NCBI RefSeq assembly: GCF_000003815.2
Contig: NC_049986.1
Location: forward strand, 19,664,692-19,728,691
DNA length: 64,000 bases
From: Branchiostoma floridae
Lineage: Eukaryota > Chordata > Leptocardii > Amphioxiformes > Branchiostomatidae
Direction of reading: 5' to 3'
Shown here: piece by piece, positions 24,001 to 39,000 of the stretch
Position numbering within the stretch: position 1 is the first letter of the stretch
Layout of the letters: each line of letters opens with the position of its first letter
Notes under the pieces: generated by a model
What the model was told of the DNA's origin: nothing
The model's input: only the letters and a program-made list of their open reading frames with translations
The model's database searches: none
Program-made: the position numbers and the translations under genes

Positions 24001-27000
24001 AGTTCAGGTTCCCAGGAACTGCCAATGTATAACCAGATGCTCAGGTCAGATTTCGGCAAACCCTGTTTATACGTTAGAAAGCACAAAAAGGATTTAAGTA
24101 AGGGCGCGGTCACATAGGTCGTGCGATCGTCGTACGATTTTGATGCAATATATAGGATTTTCAAGCAGGCCGTGACAGAACCAACCGCCGACATAGATCC
24201 AAAACAGTATTTTGTGTACCAAGACAGTTGAACTTTACAGAAGACGTAGTGACTGTACATTTTTGTCCTCCAAAATGCCCAAAGTTAGCAATCGTACGAC
24301 GATCGCACGACCTATGCGACCACGCTCGAAAATAAGAGATGTCCCACCGTTACAGTTATGTAAGAAATCGTCCAGCCTGAACCCTTCCCAACACGAACAG
24401 CTGTAACGTCCTACAGCGTTGTTACAGACCTGGCCACAGCCTCCATTTCTAATGAGACACTCATCAAAATCTGTGGACCAGAAAACAGATAAACGTAAGC
24501 AAAATAAGATACTATAAAGTTTTTTGTTGAATCCCACCCTTTTCAAAGATGGTTCCATGTGTTTAATTTCATTCCGCATCTTGCTACGTCTTTGGGTTTG
24601 GATAATCATCCCGGCTTAGGAAGACACCTTACTACCAGCTATACCTGTTAGTTGGTTGCCCGGCCGCCAACGCTTATTAAAGTTGCCCCGTAAAGTTCCA
24701 TCCTCACAGAGTCTACTTCTTTGATTATATATCTTTGAGTACAATTCAAGTCTACTTTTTATCTTGAGACTCATCACTATACTGCAATTATTTGTCCTGA
24801 GTCGCCTGGTCTTCTGGCATTCCTCGCTAGTGCACGTAGCTAAGATTTTTATGTACTGTATCCTTTCAGCTGCCGGTCGTCAAATTTTTCCAGTTTCTAA
24901 TGCTGGAATGGGAAGATTAAAATGAAATGAAAGATTAAGTCAGGTGACTTACCAGCACAGGTATGTCCGTCTCCGTCCAGAGCAAACCCTTCGCTACAAG
25001 AACAGCTGTAACTTCCTATAGTGTTGGTGCAGGTCTGGCTACAGCCACCGTTCTGAGTGAGACACTCGTCCATCTCTGTAGACCAGAAACACAACATATA
25101 GAACAAGAACAAGACATCGGGACAATGGCTTTCAAAGAGAGACTTTTAGTTTTAGTGCCACTTTCAGTGTCACTTTCTTTGTTGTAAGGTATATCTAGAT
25201 GTATCTTATGATGTGAATCAACATGTCACAGATCTTTAATATTTGAGAAAAATAGAAATTGTAAACTGGCTTTAAGAGACTTTTTGACTTCCTCGTTGCT
25301 CTATGGCGTCCAGATGTTAAAATCAGTGACCTAACTTACCAAATAGCCAGTTAGTAAGTGCAAGTGTCTTTACCTCACGCACGCTAAGACAGTATAATTT
25401 TCTCAACGCTTTATTCAGGATTTTCATAGATTTTGGTATTCGGGTAATTCTTTAGGTCCCAAAAGAAACATGTCAAATTTGGACCCAGCATTATTTTCTC
25501 TGTAGCATTCTGGCCAACAACCCCGCCCTGAAAGTAGCGTGGTATGTAGTTCATACTCAGCTGGTCAGCCTACCTCGATAAAATGGGGACAACGAATGAT
25601 CCCTACTGCAGGGCGATAGCTTGGATTGATTGATACAAGGGAGGGGGAAGGGGAGTATCACTAACATCTGTGATGGCCGGCCAGTGGCATTAGGAAATTT
25701 TCAATACCCATTAATATTTTACGGAGCTATGAGACCTTCGGTTGGTTGTTTTTAGTCTGTGACCAGAACCTCTGGTCGACAGACTTTTAGTTTTGTCACG
25801 TTTACGCGCGTTCGCAGCTGTATCTATATGTTCTCGCTGTCTGAATCCTATGTGGTTTGGTAGGTCCTCTGTACTGAGGTTGACGATGATGCACGTGATT
25901 GTTTTTTTACGGCAGGTGGTTTTATTATGGATGTTATAAAAATAGCACCCCTACAAAATGTTCGTCTTCCGATGTATTGGTCCAGATCCTCTGCATGTGG
26001 GTCATGATGTAATCGGATATTGTCAAGCAGATGCATGGTTTTATCTGATCGTCAAAGTTATTCGCGTTCGCATCTGTATTTTCATGTTCCCGTTGTCGCA
26101 TACGTACGTTGTTTGGCAGGTCCTCTGCACTGAGGTTGACGATGATGCACTTTTTTTTTTCGCGGCTGCTGGTTTATTATGGATGTATAAAATATAGCAC
26201 CCCTACAATTTCTTCGTCTTGTGGTGTTTTGGTCCAGGGCCGCTTTGTTTGAGCCTTGCCAAAATAAAATATAGCAAGCAGATGCGTGGTTTTATCTGAT
26301 CGTCAAAGTAATTCCCGTTCGCATCTGTATTTGCATGTTCCCGTTGTCGCATACATACGTTGTTTGGCAAGTCCTCTGCACTGAGGTTGACGATGATGCA
26401 CTTTTTGTTCACGACTGCTGGTTTTATTTAGCCTGAGTATCATCCGTATTCTACCGGAGTGTACGGGGCCCCGGTAGAAATAGGATGGTACCCAGGCTAG
26501 GTTTTATTATGGATGTATAAAAATATCACCCCTACAATTTGTTCGTCTTACGGTGTTTTGGTCCAGGGCCGCTTTGACAGTTGTTCACCTTTCTCGAAAT
26601 ATGTTGGATTATGATTTTACTATACACACAAGTGGACAGTTGTTCACCTTGCTCGAAATATGTCAACATCTGTGACCAGCTGTGACCAGCTGTTCATGTT
26701 GTCAACCACAGCTGCGACCAGCTGATCATGATATGTTTGACAACTTCGATTTATGAACTTTGAATATGACATCTCCTATTTATTGTGATTTTATGTAGCT
26801 GCGGGCCAATGGCCATTTACGTTTTAAAAGAACATGGTTGTACTTTTATTATGATAATGCTGTCTTCATATATACTTGTACCTTCAGCCTCTTGTTATGG
26901 TTGTAGTAATGTCAGAAACCCAAGTTTGCCAAGACTAGCCTAAATAGACAAAGCTGGGTGAACGCACTACACGATGAAGCTTGTAAGCCACATCATGAAT

Positions 27001-30000
27001 TATAAAATTACATCAAGGTCCTGTTCCGTGCTTCATACTTATTACGTCCATAACAGAAACATGTTTGTAGCAATTGCAGGTGTGTCTTCTGTGAACGTGC
27101 CAGTGTATTAGACCATCCGGTTACTTATCGTCACCATAACTTTAGACTTTGACCGCATGTTGTCTCACAATCCATACCTGTTTAGGTCTTTAACATTAAG
27201 ATTCACATTGACACAGACATATTAAGCAACTTTAAATAAAACGATATAGTTAACACCATGAAAAGAATCATTATAGGATATAAGCACAACGTCACACACC
27301 AAAGAAGACAAAACAAGCAACATATACCAGACCGACGTCACAGACTATGTTACCTACGGTCACTTGTTATTTCTTGATTTTGTTTTATCTCATACCTTGA
27401 CAGAAAAGATGCGGTTCTGTCCATGACCCGTCTGCAGTACATATCCTGGTTATGACGTCACCGGAAATGACGCGATATCCCGGAGAACACGGATAGGTGC
27501 AGTTCTCCCCCAAAAGATAAGGACAGTCGCACACGGGCCCGGTAGTGTTGGCCTGGGTCGGAGGGTCAACACACACGCCTGGAAATCCATCTGAAGGGAA
27601 ACAGAAGACTGTATCATGAGTTCCTTTTCCATACTCATTCTCATAGTCAACGAGTGGCATATCCTAAATGCATAAACCTTATTCCAAGTTTACATAATAA
27701 AACCTTGATAGGTCACCAGAAGGTGATTTGAACTGTAATTTCTTAGAAAAAGTGGAATTGTCCGTAGTTCAATTCCTAGAAAGAGGCTTGAAAATAAAAG
27801 CCCAAGTTTAGCGCCGGAAATTACAGTTTAACATTCCTACATAATAAACAATAGAAGAAGCTTTACAGCAAGTTCGTGTCCAAAAGAACTTGAAAACGAA
27901 CTACCATCTTTGAAACTGCAAAATTAATAAAACTTTGCCTGGATACACAAATACAAATTACATTAGGATGTCTTTATCAAATGGTTATAAAAGATAACCA
28001 GTAAAAACTGCTGGCAAAAGACTTTCATTTCAAGTCAAGCCTCTTCAACTTAAAAGTTGATATCCAAGAGACCCCCAATATGTACAGAAACGAGAGACGT
28101 GTAATTAACATGTAACGTGTAATTAACATCTTCAAAATGTGATCGTCACCTGTTAGGTCAATCCATTACATACGTGGTAAATCTCAATAAATAAATAAAA
28201 CATTCAGTCAGAAGACAAAATTGGACAACATCCAGTGCAGCAGATAATTTCCGGTGCGTCGAAATCGTAGCCGTTCCAAGGTCAAACCAATAAAGGTCAA
28301 AATTTGAATTGGCATTATTAAAGACAATTGTCTTTACCTTGAGAACAGTTGAACATAAAGTCTCCAGGTACAACACCTGTCCCGTAGCCCACTCTGCCGA
28401 TGTTCGTGACAGGATGGGGATCTGTCCAGCCCATGAAGGGTTCCACCTCTCCAGCCCTGCCCACACCGACACTTCCGCCTTTCGACCAACAGATCCAGAA
28501 CCTTCGGAACTCTTCAGCCGATGTCATGTCTACATTTTCAGAAATATTAGTCATAAATCCAAAAAAAAAAAAAAACACATAGCTTAGGTAAGTGTGAATT
28601 ACTCTAAGGAAAGAGCTATATCAGAGACACATTACCTGATGAATGATAACTTGCAACGTTGTCTAGACCTGCGTCCCTTGTGTTTCTAGCTATGTGAGAC
28701 TGTCCAGATCTAAGCTCAACGCGATACCCGTCCTGATTCTCCGCTGTGTCGTCATCCCACCGGTAGAGATAGATCAGGCCGTACCCACTCGTGTTGACCT
28801 TGACCTCGACGATAAAAGGCGAGTTCACTTTGGGAAGGTCCCAGGTCAGTGTCACCGTCTACGTGCTTCGTGACCAAACAGAATTCTGGGTAGGGATACA
28901 GAGTAAAATAATGTACTAATTAAATATTTTTGGAAATGTAACGTTAAACGAAATATAAGTAGTTGATGATATTTCATAACAAACTATACGTGCCGTTTTG
29001 GTCCCATACTTGCGTGCTCAAATGCTTGTCTTTAAATGTTTCAATTCTACATTGAAAACGCGAAAAAATAAGAACTACATTCTAGTTGAATATTAGGCAT
29101 GTTTAAGTAAGTGATGATCATGATTTCATAAGGGTTAAAACCTACTTGTGTTGCATCCCACAACCTCAACCCTCATTGCGATGCGACCACCGGCAAGCCA
29201 GGACTGGACCACGAAACGCACATATTGTGCATCAACAGAGTAGTTCAGAAGGTTGGTTACAGGGGTCCAACCGTCGGTGTTTCCTGGAAAGACCTGGAAG
29301 GCAAACGGATAATTTAGATGAGGGTGTTTTCTGCTCTTCTGTTAAGTATGTTTATCTCTTGATCTTCATCACTACCAATCTCCAGACAGTCTCAGTACGC
29401 ATTCTGTCCGTGACAGCCAATCTTAAAAAACGCAGATCAAATCAAACATATCAAAACACGCCTCCGATTGCTACACAATGTTCAGGACAACTTCAATCTA
29501 CAATATCACTTTGTTGCATTTTGTTTAAATAAGAAGTTCACAAAATTATTTTGATTTTTAAGATACCATTTCTGAGCCATCGCTGTCAGCATATGTCGTC
29601 CAAGCAATCAGATCTGCACTGTACTGGAGTTTGTATGACGTCACCCATTCACGCCATATACCTTGAATGATGGTGCCCATGACGCGCTTCATTTCCCCTA
29701 AATCCACCTGGAAGGTGATGTTGTAGTTTTTGTTGTGAATTGCAATATATGAAAAACAGATCTAACTATCTCTCGCAGACATACAATCAATTTCACATTG
29801 GCCACGTTGATGTATGCTGATTTGGACAACGGACATTTTGATTGTAGCAAAATGCAAAATATACCAAGTCAAAATATTACAACTCAAACAGTAATTTCCA
29901 ATCCGATAATTGGGGCCACTGGCTGGTGTTAAGGGAAAGTACGCTTCAAAAAGGATCCCCTAACGATAGAAACTAAAGAGTAACCGAACCACCACGCCAA

Positions 30001-33000
30001 TAAAATCTCTTTAAGTTTGTGCCTTGAGAACCCCACAATGATTTCCCCACCTACTGAAGTCATCTACAAAATGTCACTTCTCCAACCTGGAGCTAATGAA
30101 TAGAACACGATTGTTTGATCTATGAAGATGTAAGTATGCTCACCTGTAACCACTGCCCAGTGAGTGAGTGCATGGCTTTCCAGGTGGTTAAGGCAGGTCC
30201 GTTTAGCCGCCCTCTGTAAGGCGCAAAATCAGGACCATATGTGGAGGAAGCTGTGATGTTGCCATCAGGTATGGCGCCAGATTCCATCCCCAGTAGACGT
30301 GGACAGGTTGGGGGGACTGCAGCTGAGGGATGAAGTTAAGGAAACCATTGGCAAATAGAGTTTTATTCCTGATTTCCAATACACGTGTATTTTTATCAAT
30401 CGAGTTCTGAATAAGTCAAGTACATTATTACCAGAGTTATGAGTGTCGAAGTCACATGTCTGGTTATATTCTATAGAAATACATTTCATCCCTGATAGCT
30501 AAATGTTAACTCTAAGCTTTCGTAAGCTACTTGATGAATTGCCAAAAATTGATCATTTACGAAAATGTTTCATAAAAGAACATTTATATTTATCTTTTCA
30601 GCCTTGACTATTTTCTCTTTGAATGTTTCCATCCTAAAGAGATTATGGAAAGATCATGGATAAAAACAAAGGTGTCATCTAAAACCCTTGTGTAAGGATA
30701 ACAGGCGCCGGCTGTGATCTCCGGATGATTCAGGCAACAACGTGGCAAAGTTCTGTTCGACTTGACTTTATTCTCCCCACAATCGGTCGTGATGCCCGTC
30801 GGTGGTACCAATCAGGAGTATCTTCCACTCTCAGTTGGCAAAGTCCAGATGCTACTTTCTGTCACTAAGTTCAAACTTCCAGGCATTTCCAATCTTTCAA
30901 ACTGCTCAGAACATTTCAGCATAAAGACTCGCCCAAAACTTCCCAGCACGAAAATCTGCGGCACGAAGCTGCTCTTCTCGGCACAAAACTGCACTCTCTA
31001 AATTGAGTTTCCCCTTTTTGTCTTATCAATTTTAGGCTGGGCTAAGACCGAATAAGGCTGATCGTATGCGAATCCCTAACATCTGATTGGCCCAAGAATA
31101 TGTAGATTTGGATTAATAACTTCTCAAAAGTTCGGAACTTCAGTGACAAGACACAAGCGTAAGAAAATCAGTAAATTTCTTATTAAAAAGAAAGCTCCTT
31201 GGAGTCTCCACCTAAGGATCAACCTGGAGAGGTCGTGAACTTCTGACTCGGCCACCCCTCGGGCTATACATCCCTTGAAACTGCTTTGGGCCCAACCGGC
31301 CAAAACTTTCTACTGAAGGCTCGAATGTAAATGTCAAACTTTTTAGACTTTACCAACCCGGAGAAAGGGAAGGAGCAACAGCTATTCTGTCACTCTAGAC
31401 GACGGCACGTCACCAAGAAATCGTCAACACACATGAATCCGACGTTGGTCAGGCACAATCGGCCAAAACTTTCTACTGAAGGCTCGAATGTAACTGTCAA
31501 ACTTTTTAGACTGTACCAACCCGGAGAAAGGGAAGGAGCAACAGCTATTCTGTCACTCTAGACGACGGCACGTCACCAAGAAATCGTCAACACACATGAA
31601 TCCGACGTTGGTCAGTCGCCACTATTATTCTTAACTATGTTCACAACTTCGTACAACAATTCTGCCATGTTTCAGACGGGAAACGTCCCGTTGTTCTACT
31701 AACATTGGAGTTTTCCACATAGTATACAACATCGACCGTAATTCAGAGACACGGCGTGGTCATCCTGGCTCTCTAGTAACCTTTCTACCGTGACCGCGTT
31801 AGGCCCCCATTCCACTAGGACTAGATTTGGTATAGATGCGAAGACGCATCTGACTCCAGACAGAACAGATCTCAAGATGGTAGATCCATTACCTTCTGGT
31901 ATTTGATTTAAATGAAATGTAAGTACTTGATGATATTTCATAACAAACTTTACGTGTCGTTTTGTTTCCATACTTGCTCATACGTGCTCAAATGCTTGTC
32001 TTTGAATGTCTCAATTCTGCATTGAAACGCGAAAAAATAAGTACTGCAATCTAGTCAAATATTAGGCTTGTTTAAGTACATTTTATAAAGGTTGAAACCT
32101 ACTTGTGTTGCAACCCACAACCTCAACCCTCATGCCGATGAATCTATCGTCCCAGGACTGGACCACGAAACGCACATAGCGGGCATCAACAGAGTAGTTC
32201 AGTAGGTTGGTTACGGTCGTAAAACTGTTGGTGTTTCCTGGAAAGACCTGAAAGGCAAACGGATAATTTAGATGAGGGTGTTTTCTGCTCTTCTATTAAG
32301 TGTGTTTATCTCTATATCTTCATCACTACCAATCTCCCAACAGTCTCAGTACGCATTCTGTCCGTGACGGACAATCTTAAAAACGCAGATCAAATCAAAC
32401 ATATCAAAACGCGCCTCCGATTGCTACACAATGTTCAGGACAACTTCAAGCTGCAATATTACTTCGTCGCATTTTGTTTGATTAAGAAGTTAACAAACTT
32501 ATTTTGATTTTTAAGATACCATTTCTGAGCCATCGTTGTCGGCATATGTCGTCCAAGTAATCCGATCTGCACTGTACTGGAGTCTGTATGACGTCACCCA
32601 GTCACCCCATCGACCTCGACTATGTTGGCCAAAAAGTCGACCTTGAATGATGGTGCCCATGACGCCCTTCATTTCCCCTAAATCCACCTGGAAGGTGATA
32701 CGTATTTGGGAGTTGTGAATTGCAAAATAAGAAAAACAGATCTAACTATCTCTCAAATACATACTACTAATGGATTTCTCGTTGTATGCTGATTTGGACG
32801 ACGGAAATTCTAATTGTGGCAAATGCATAAAATACCACGTCAAAATATCACAATTTAAAGTAATTTCCAAGCCGATATTTGGGACCACTGGCTGGTGTTA
32901 GGGGAAAGTACAATTCAATCAGGCTCCCCTAACGATAGAAACTAAAGAGTTGCCGAACCGTCGCGCCAATAAAATCTCTTTAAGTTTGTGTATGCTCACC

Positions 33001-36000
33001 TGTAACCACTGCCCACTGAGTGAGTACTTGGGTATCCAGGCGTTTCCGTTCAGCCGCCCTCCGTAAGGCTGGTAATCAGGACCATATGTGGAGGATGCTG
33101 TGATGCTGCCATCAGGTATGGCGCCAGATTCCATCCCCAGTAGACGTGGACAGGTTGGGGGGACTGCAGCTGAGGGATGAAGTAAAGGAAACCATTGGCA
33201 AAGTGTTATTCCAAATTTCCAATACACGTGTATTCTTATCAATCGAGTTCTGAATAAGTCAAGTACATTATTACCAGAGTTATGAGTGTCGAAGTCACAT
33301 GTCTGGTTATATTCTATAGAAATACATTTCACACCTGATAGCTAAATGTTAACTCTGTGCTTTTTTAATCCACTTGATGAATTTTCCCCATACATTGATC
33401 ATTTGCGAAAATGTTTCATTCATGAAAGAACATAACGTTACTTCTTTATTTTTCATCCTTGAATTTTTCTCTTTGAATTTTTCCATCCTACATAGATTAT
33501 GGAAAAGATCATGGATAAAAACATCAATCAAAGGTGTTTTCTAGAATGTCTAAGCACATAGCATCCGGGTTGAAACCTACTGCAGTTACAGCCCACAATC
33601 TCCACCCTCATGGCGATATGCCAGGTCCAGGTCTGGGCCACGAAACGCACATAGCGGGCATCAACTGGGTTGTCCAGTAGGTTCGTGACAGGGAGCCAGT
33701 TACCTGGAAAGACCTGAAAACGGGTATACGGATAATTCTAAATTTTCTACATTGTGAGGCACTACAAGGAGATCTAGACAACTTGCAATACTAGGCAAAT
33801 ACCTGGAAGCTGAAGTTTCATCCAAATAAATGTACTGTACTAAGGATTGGTGTGAGACACCCCACTTTCAACTACCATATGACTGACCACCACGGTTAGA
33901 CTGTTCATCTGGAAAACACTAAACAGGAAAAGGGTCTTGGAATCAAAGTCGACAAAGACCTATGTTTTGAATCCCATATCTTGTCAATAGCCTCCAAGGC
34001 AAACCAGATGACAGGACTACTATGGAGAACATTTCAATTTGTTGATTGAGAGGTCTTCACCATCCTTTTCAGATCCTTAGTGCGTCCTCTCATCTAGTAC
34101 GGCGCTCCCATATGGTCCCCTGGGAGCTGGAAGTTAGTAGACATTATTGAGAACATACAAAGACGTGCAACGAAGAGAATCCCAGGCTTGAGGGAGCTTC
34201 CATACGAACAAAGGCTAAAAACCTTTAAACTACCCACCCTATTGTATAGGAGACTGTGATAAGACCTCACCAACACGCACGGCTATACGACACCGTGCCA
34301 TGCATACCGGATATTAAGAGGGAAGGGAGGACGAGGGGACACAGCCTACGCTTAACAAGGCCAAGATCAAACACCGGTAAAAGACATGACTTTTTTAGTA
34401 ACAGAATGGTGGAATGCTTGCCAGAAGAAGTGGTCTCAGCACCAACAGTAAACAGCTTCAAGACAAGGCTTGATAAAGCCATGGAGAACCATCCTGTTAT
34501 GTTTAACTACAAAGCTCTGGACAAACCACATAGACCCAATATGACTGTATGCTGACCGAAGAGAAAATAAGGAGTTCAAGAGGAGCGGTTTCAACTGGAG
34601 CGAGACTCCTGCCTAACCGAAGAATTCTACTCTACTCTACTCTACTCTATAGTAAAGTTTGTTCCACTCTATATAATTATCAGTAGCAATGACCCACCAG
34701 TCTCCGTACATTTCGACTGAAAATTTCCATAGCAAACAGCAAATGTATAAGATACCAACTCAAAATATCACAACTGAAAAAGTAATTTCTGCTGTAAAAA
34801 ATGTAAGAAATGTTTCCAAGAGGGACTTGAAATCTCTTGATATGGACACAGAACACCGGGAGGTGTGTAATGTTTATTAAAAAAATTCACATCACTCCCT
34901 GCTATTTTTTGTAGAGATGTAGAAGAAATAAATGAATAATTTAATTTTCAATATACCATTTCTAAGCCATTGCTGCCGACATATGTGGTCCAAGTTATCC
35001 AGTTTGTGCTGTAGTGGAGTTTGTATGACGTCGCCCACTGGGCAATACCAAACCGACCCTGAATGATAGTACCCATGACACGCTTCATTTCCCCTAAATC
35101 CACCTGAAAAGCAGTAAAATGCAAAGTAAGAAACAACACCAGCCTACCTCCAACTCTCCAACTATCTATTGAGAAAATACTCTGTGTGCTGAAGTTAAGC
35201 AACATCGACAGATCCTGGTTTTACAATGATATAATCTCAATTCAACAAATACATGAAATCCTCAGCCAAACATTACGGCCTAGAAGAATTCCCTGGCCGA
35301 TATTTGGGCCAGCTTTCTTGCGGTAAGCTATACAGTCCTGTCAGGTTTTCCTGATGATGGAGAATGAGGAATTAACGAAACGCCGGCTAAGTAATTCTTT
35401 TAGATTTCTGTGATTCACCAATTTAATACAAATAAGGTGGTTGTTCAGAATATCAAAATGGAGGCCTAGGCTTACTTGCAGCCACTGTCCGATGGCGTCA
35501 AACAAGGGTGTCCAGGCCCCTGGCCCGTTTGCCCGTCCGCGGAAAGGCTCAAGACCAGCACGGTAAGAGGATGCAGTGATGCTGTCATCTGGTATGGCAC
35601 CGGATCTCATCCCAAGTCGTTGGGGGAATTGGGGGCAGGCTGGGAGGACTGCAGCTGAGGACCGACACAGGGCAACTCATTGGTAAAAACCTCTAGTAGA
35701 CCACTTACGCAACGAACGATGCACGCAGCCGCTCACTGCCAAGCGTGGTGTATAGACCACGTCCTTAAGCCAGGTTTACACTTGCGTAATATACATTCAA
35801 GTCCGTTTGGAATTCTTACAAGTCTCTACAAGGCTCCACAGGTTGCTGGAAAAATAGTAGAAATTGGAATAAGTGTGGCAATAAAAACTATTGCCATGGC
35901 GACGATTTTATTGTTTATAAATATTAATGATTGTTGTTGTAGGTGCGTTGTATTTTGTGTTCTATTCTTTCGCCTGGCTGTATGTATGATCGTTTTACGC

Positions 36001-39000
36001 GATGGATGTTTTAGGGAATTGCTGTTAACAAGAAAAGCGATCTCTTATGACGAGTGACCTATTATTAATGTTTCTCATTGATTATACAAATGAGGTCCTC
36101 ATTTGCTTAAAAGATATCAGTTGATCATCTCCTCTACTTAAAAAACAATGTGTTCAAAGTGTGAAAGTCTTAGCAAAGAAAGCTATTGAAGAATTTTCTC
36201 ATAAATTTGCATGGCTTACGTCTGCATGTTCAACTTAACGTACATGTTACTGCCAAATGTCGCAAGAATGGAATTTTCGTCATTTAACACTATAATAAAA
36301 ACTTCTCATTGATAATGTAGATTAGGTAACAATTTGCATAATTTTTGTCTTTCGATATTTCTCTCTTTTCTAGTTACATATGTCATGTTCAAGTGTCCTG
36401 GTATTATGAAATACTGTGCTTTGATCATTAATTATGCAAATTAGCCCCTGGTTTGCATTAATAGCCCTTATTCATGGAAGGCATCTCCGAAGGTATCTAC
36501 ATATCAAAAATCACAATGATCCGTCAACCCATTCCCGAGTTATTCCCTTCCAATAGTATGGTACAATCGCGCACGCGCGGAAGAATTGCTGAGCCTGTGA
36601 AATTTCGAGAATTTTTGCTAATCGAATATATACTTTTTTTTAATTTTTTTTTATTCAACAAAACAAGCGTATGAAAACCATCCAGCAATTACAGAATAAG
36701 AATGTATGAATAGAATATCAAACAAAGAAGTGTGATTATGAAATAATCATCTCCAGCGGAAACATATGAAACAAGAATATGCACAGAAATGTATGAAATA
36801 ATATAAACAAACTTTGCAATTTACATATCTAAATAAACAAAGATTAACTGAACAGAAACGTACGAAATGATTATAAGAAAAACGTATGAAATCAGATTAT
36901 ATCAGCAGAGATTATGAAATAATCTATGAACAGAAAACTTATACGAATATATACTTCACAGTAAGCGTAATATTTCTCTCTTTTTTAGTTACATATGGTA
37001 TATTTTTGAGTATTCAACATGAAATACAGTGTATTTATAAAATACCCCCATTAATTATGCAAATTAGTCCCTGATTTGCATAATTGACATTCAATTATGT
37101 AAGGCATCTCTTACGCTATCTACATTCCAAATATCATGAAGATCTGTCAACCCATTCCCGAGTTATTCCCCTCTAAAGGGATGATGCAACTAAAAATTCC
37201 TGACGTGCCTGCGGAAAAAAATCCACACATGCCTACGAAATTTTGGGGAATTCTTGTCAAATGGACGCACACTATACTATTAGACTCGCCCATGAGGCGT
37301 CGCCAAAAAATATAGACACATAACATGCCAGAGATGTTAACTGTCCGAGGAGCATGGTTTGAAACCAGCTAACTCCGATGGCATGTGATCTGGCTATATT
37401 TGTCCAATTTGTACTATTTGTCCGCGACCTGTAGAGACTGAGGACCTCATACGGACTTGAATATATACACACGTGTGAACCCATCTTTGCACCGTGCGAG
37501 TGACGTGCGTTGACATTCTCCCTCCTTGCTCTTGCCTGTCCTTAATCACTTTTTCATGAAAACGCGGCGGATGTGGCCTCCCAAAAAAACGTACAGACAA
37601 ACAACACGTACATGTACGGCTGGCTGTGACTTAAGCTAAGGGCACAACCCGCCGTACGTGTTATTTGTCCGTACGTGTTTTTTAGGCCACGTCCGCCACG
37701 TTTTTTTATGAAAACGTGGGAAATGAATTGCAAGCGCACCTTGGGAGGGTGCACGTCTCAACGCAGGTCACACACCTCGGTTGCGCAAGGTGTAATCGTG
37801 CCGTTCGTTGCGCAAGTGGTAAGTGAGTTGTTCGTGCGATCTCTGTGCGATTGTCACGTTACCATATGCAGACCGCACGTACACGTGCTGCGTACGTACG
37901 GTTTCCTTACTCACTCGCATTCGCTGTACGGGGCAGGCGTGTCGCCCGTATGGCTCGTTTGGGGGGTCAATCCGCAGCCCGAAAGCAGAGAAAGTTTTGC
38001 ATGCACGTAAAGCGCTACGGCGTGTTTGCGTGCTCCCAAATCCGTTGGATTCCGTAGGATTTCGTACGGAGGCGGTACTTACCACTTACGGATACCAAAT
38101 GATTGTCCACGTTTTTGCACGAACGGCGGGCTGTGCTCTTAGCTTAAAGCTTTAGTGACGTACAGGTATCCTGACACAACAGTTTCCCAGTCACACGGCT
38201 GGTCACTTTAGATGGAAATAATTTTCACCTTCGCATCTACCTCTGACTTCGTTTAGGCGACACTATAAAGTATCACAATTCTCAAGAAATAAAAGCGCCA
38301 GATGATCTTCGATACAAAAGACTGCATATGTACCGTTATTTTGCCATCTTTGACCGAGAAAATGTTTACCTTCGGATGCTTCTATGCTAGGTCAATTATT
38401 AAAAAACAAATAATGACAGATTCTGCGTAAAGATGTAAGTGTTTGGGCGCATCAACCTACTTGAGTTACAGCCCAGAATCTCCACCCTCATGGAGATGTG
38501 ACTGCGCCAGGAATGGGCCACGAAACGCAGGTGTCGGGCATCAACAGAGTAGTTCAGTAGGTTGGTTACAGGGGTGCCCCAGTCGTTGTTTCCTGGAAAG
38601 ACCTGGATGGTAAACGGATAATTAGATAAGGACATTCTCTACTTACAGCACCATACAGCACACTTTATTCAGCTCTTAACAATGACTATCAATGGCTGAA
38701 AAATCTACGTACAAACGTCCAAGACTAACAATATTAATGGCGAAGATCAAAACCAACGAATCAAAGCCACTCTGATACATAATATGTTCATTACGAAATT
38801 GTTGTTTTGTTTTCCTGGTATTTTGTATGATATAAAGAAAAATAATACTCAATATACCACTTCTGAACCATCACTGTCGGCATATGTCCTCCAAAAAATC
38901 CAATCCGTGCTGTACTGGAGTTTGTATGACGTCACCCACTGGGTAACACCAAACCGACCTGCCTGGATGATAGTGCCAGTGAACCGCTTCAGTTCCTTAA

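Larger units (their letters stand above)
28955..33525 (-). repeat. Tandem segmental duplication carrying F5/8C domains 3 and 4
   Basis: The block of about 28955-30670 matches about 31910-33525 through exons and introns alike, for example the intronic words caacttcaa..tgcaatatt.acttcg and ggaaaccattggcaaa. The offset is about 2.9 kb. Because the unit starts and ends in phase 1 introns, it duplicated one whole discoidin domain in frame. Small indels include the nine-codon gain in domain 3 and the extra A in domain 4. Confidence 0.88.

Noticed and set aside
28828-28858. Stronger-looking acceptor (cacgtag) for the FAMeT exon
   Set aside because: It enters in phase 0 while the upstream exon ends in phase 1, with an in-frame stop just before. 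The acceptor at 28827 keeps frame, though weaker.
37675-38155. Several Arg/Cys-rich open frames
   Set aside because: They lie within MITE-like elements with CTAAGGGCACAACCC ends and are also open on the opposite strand, as expected for G/C-rich palindromic DNA.
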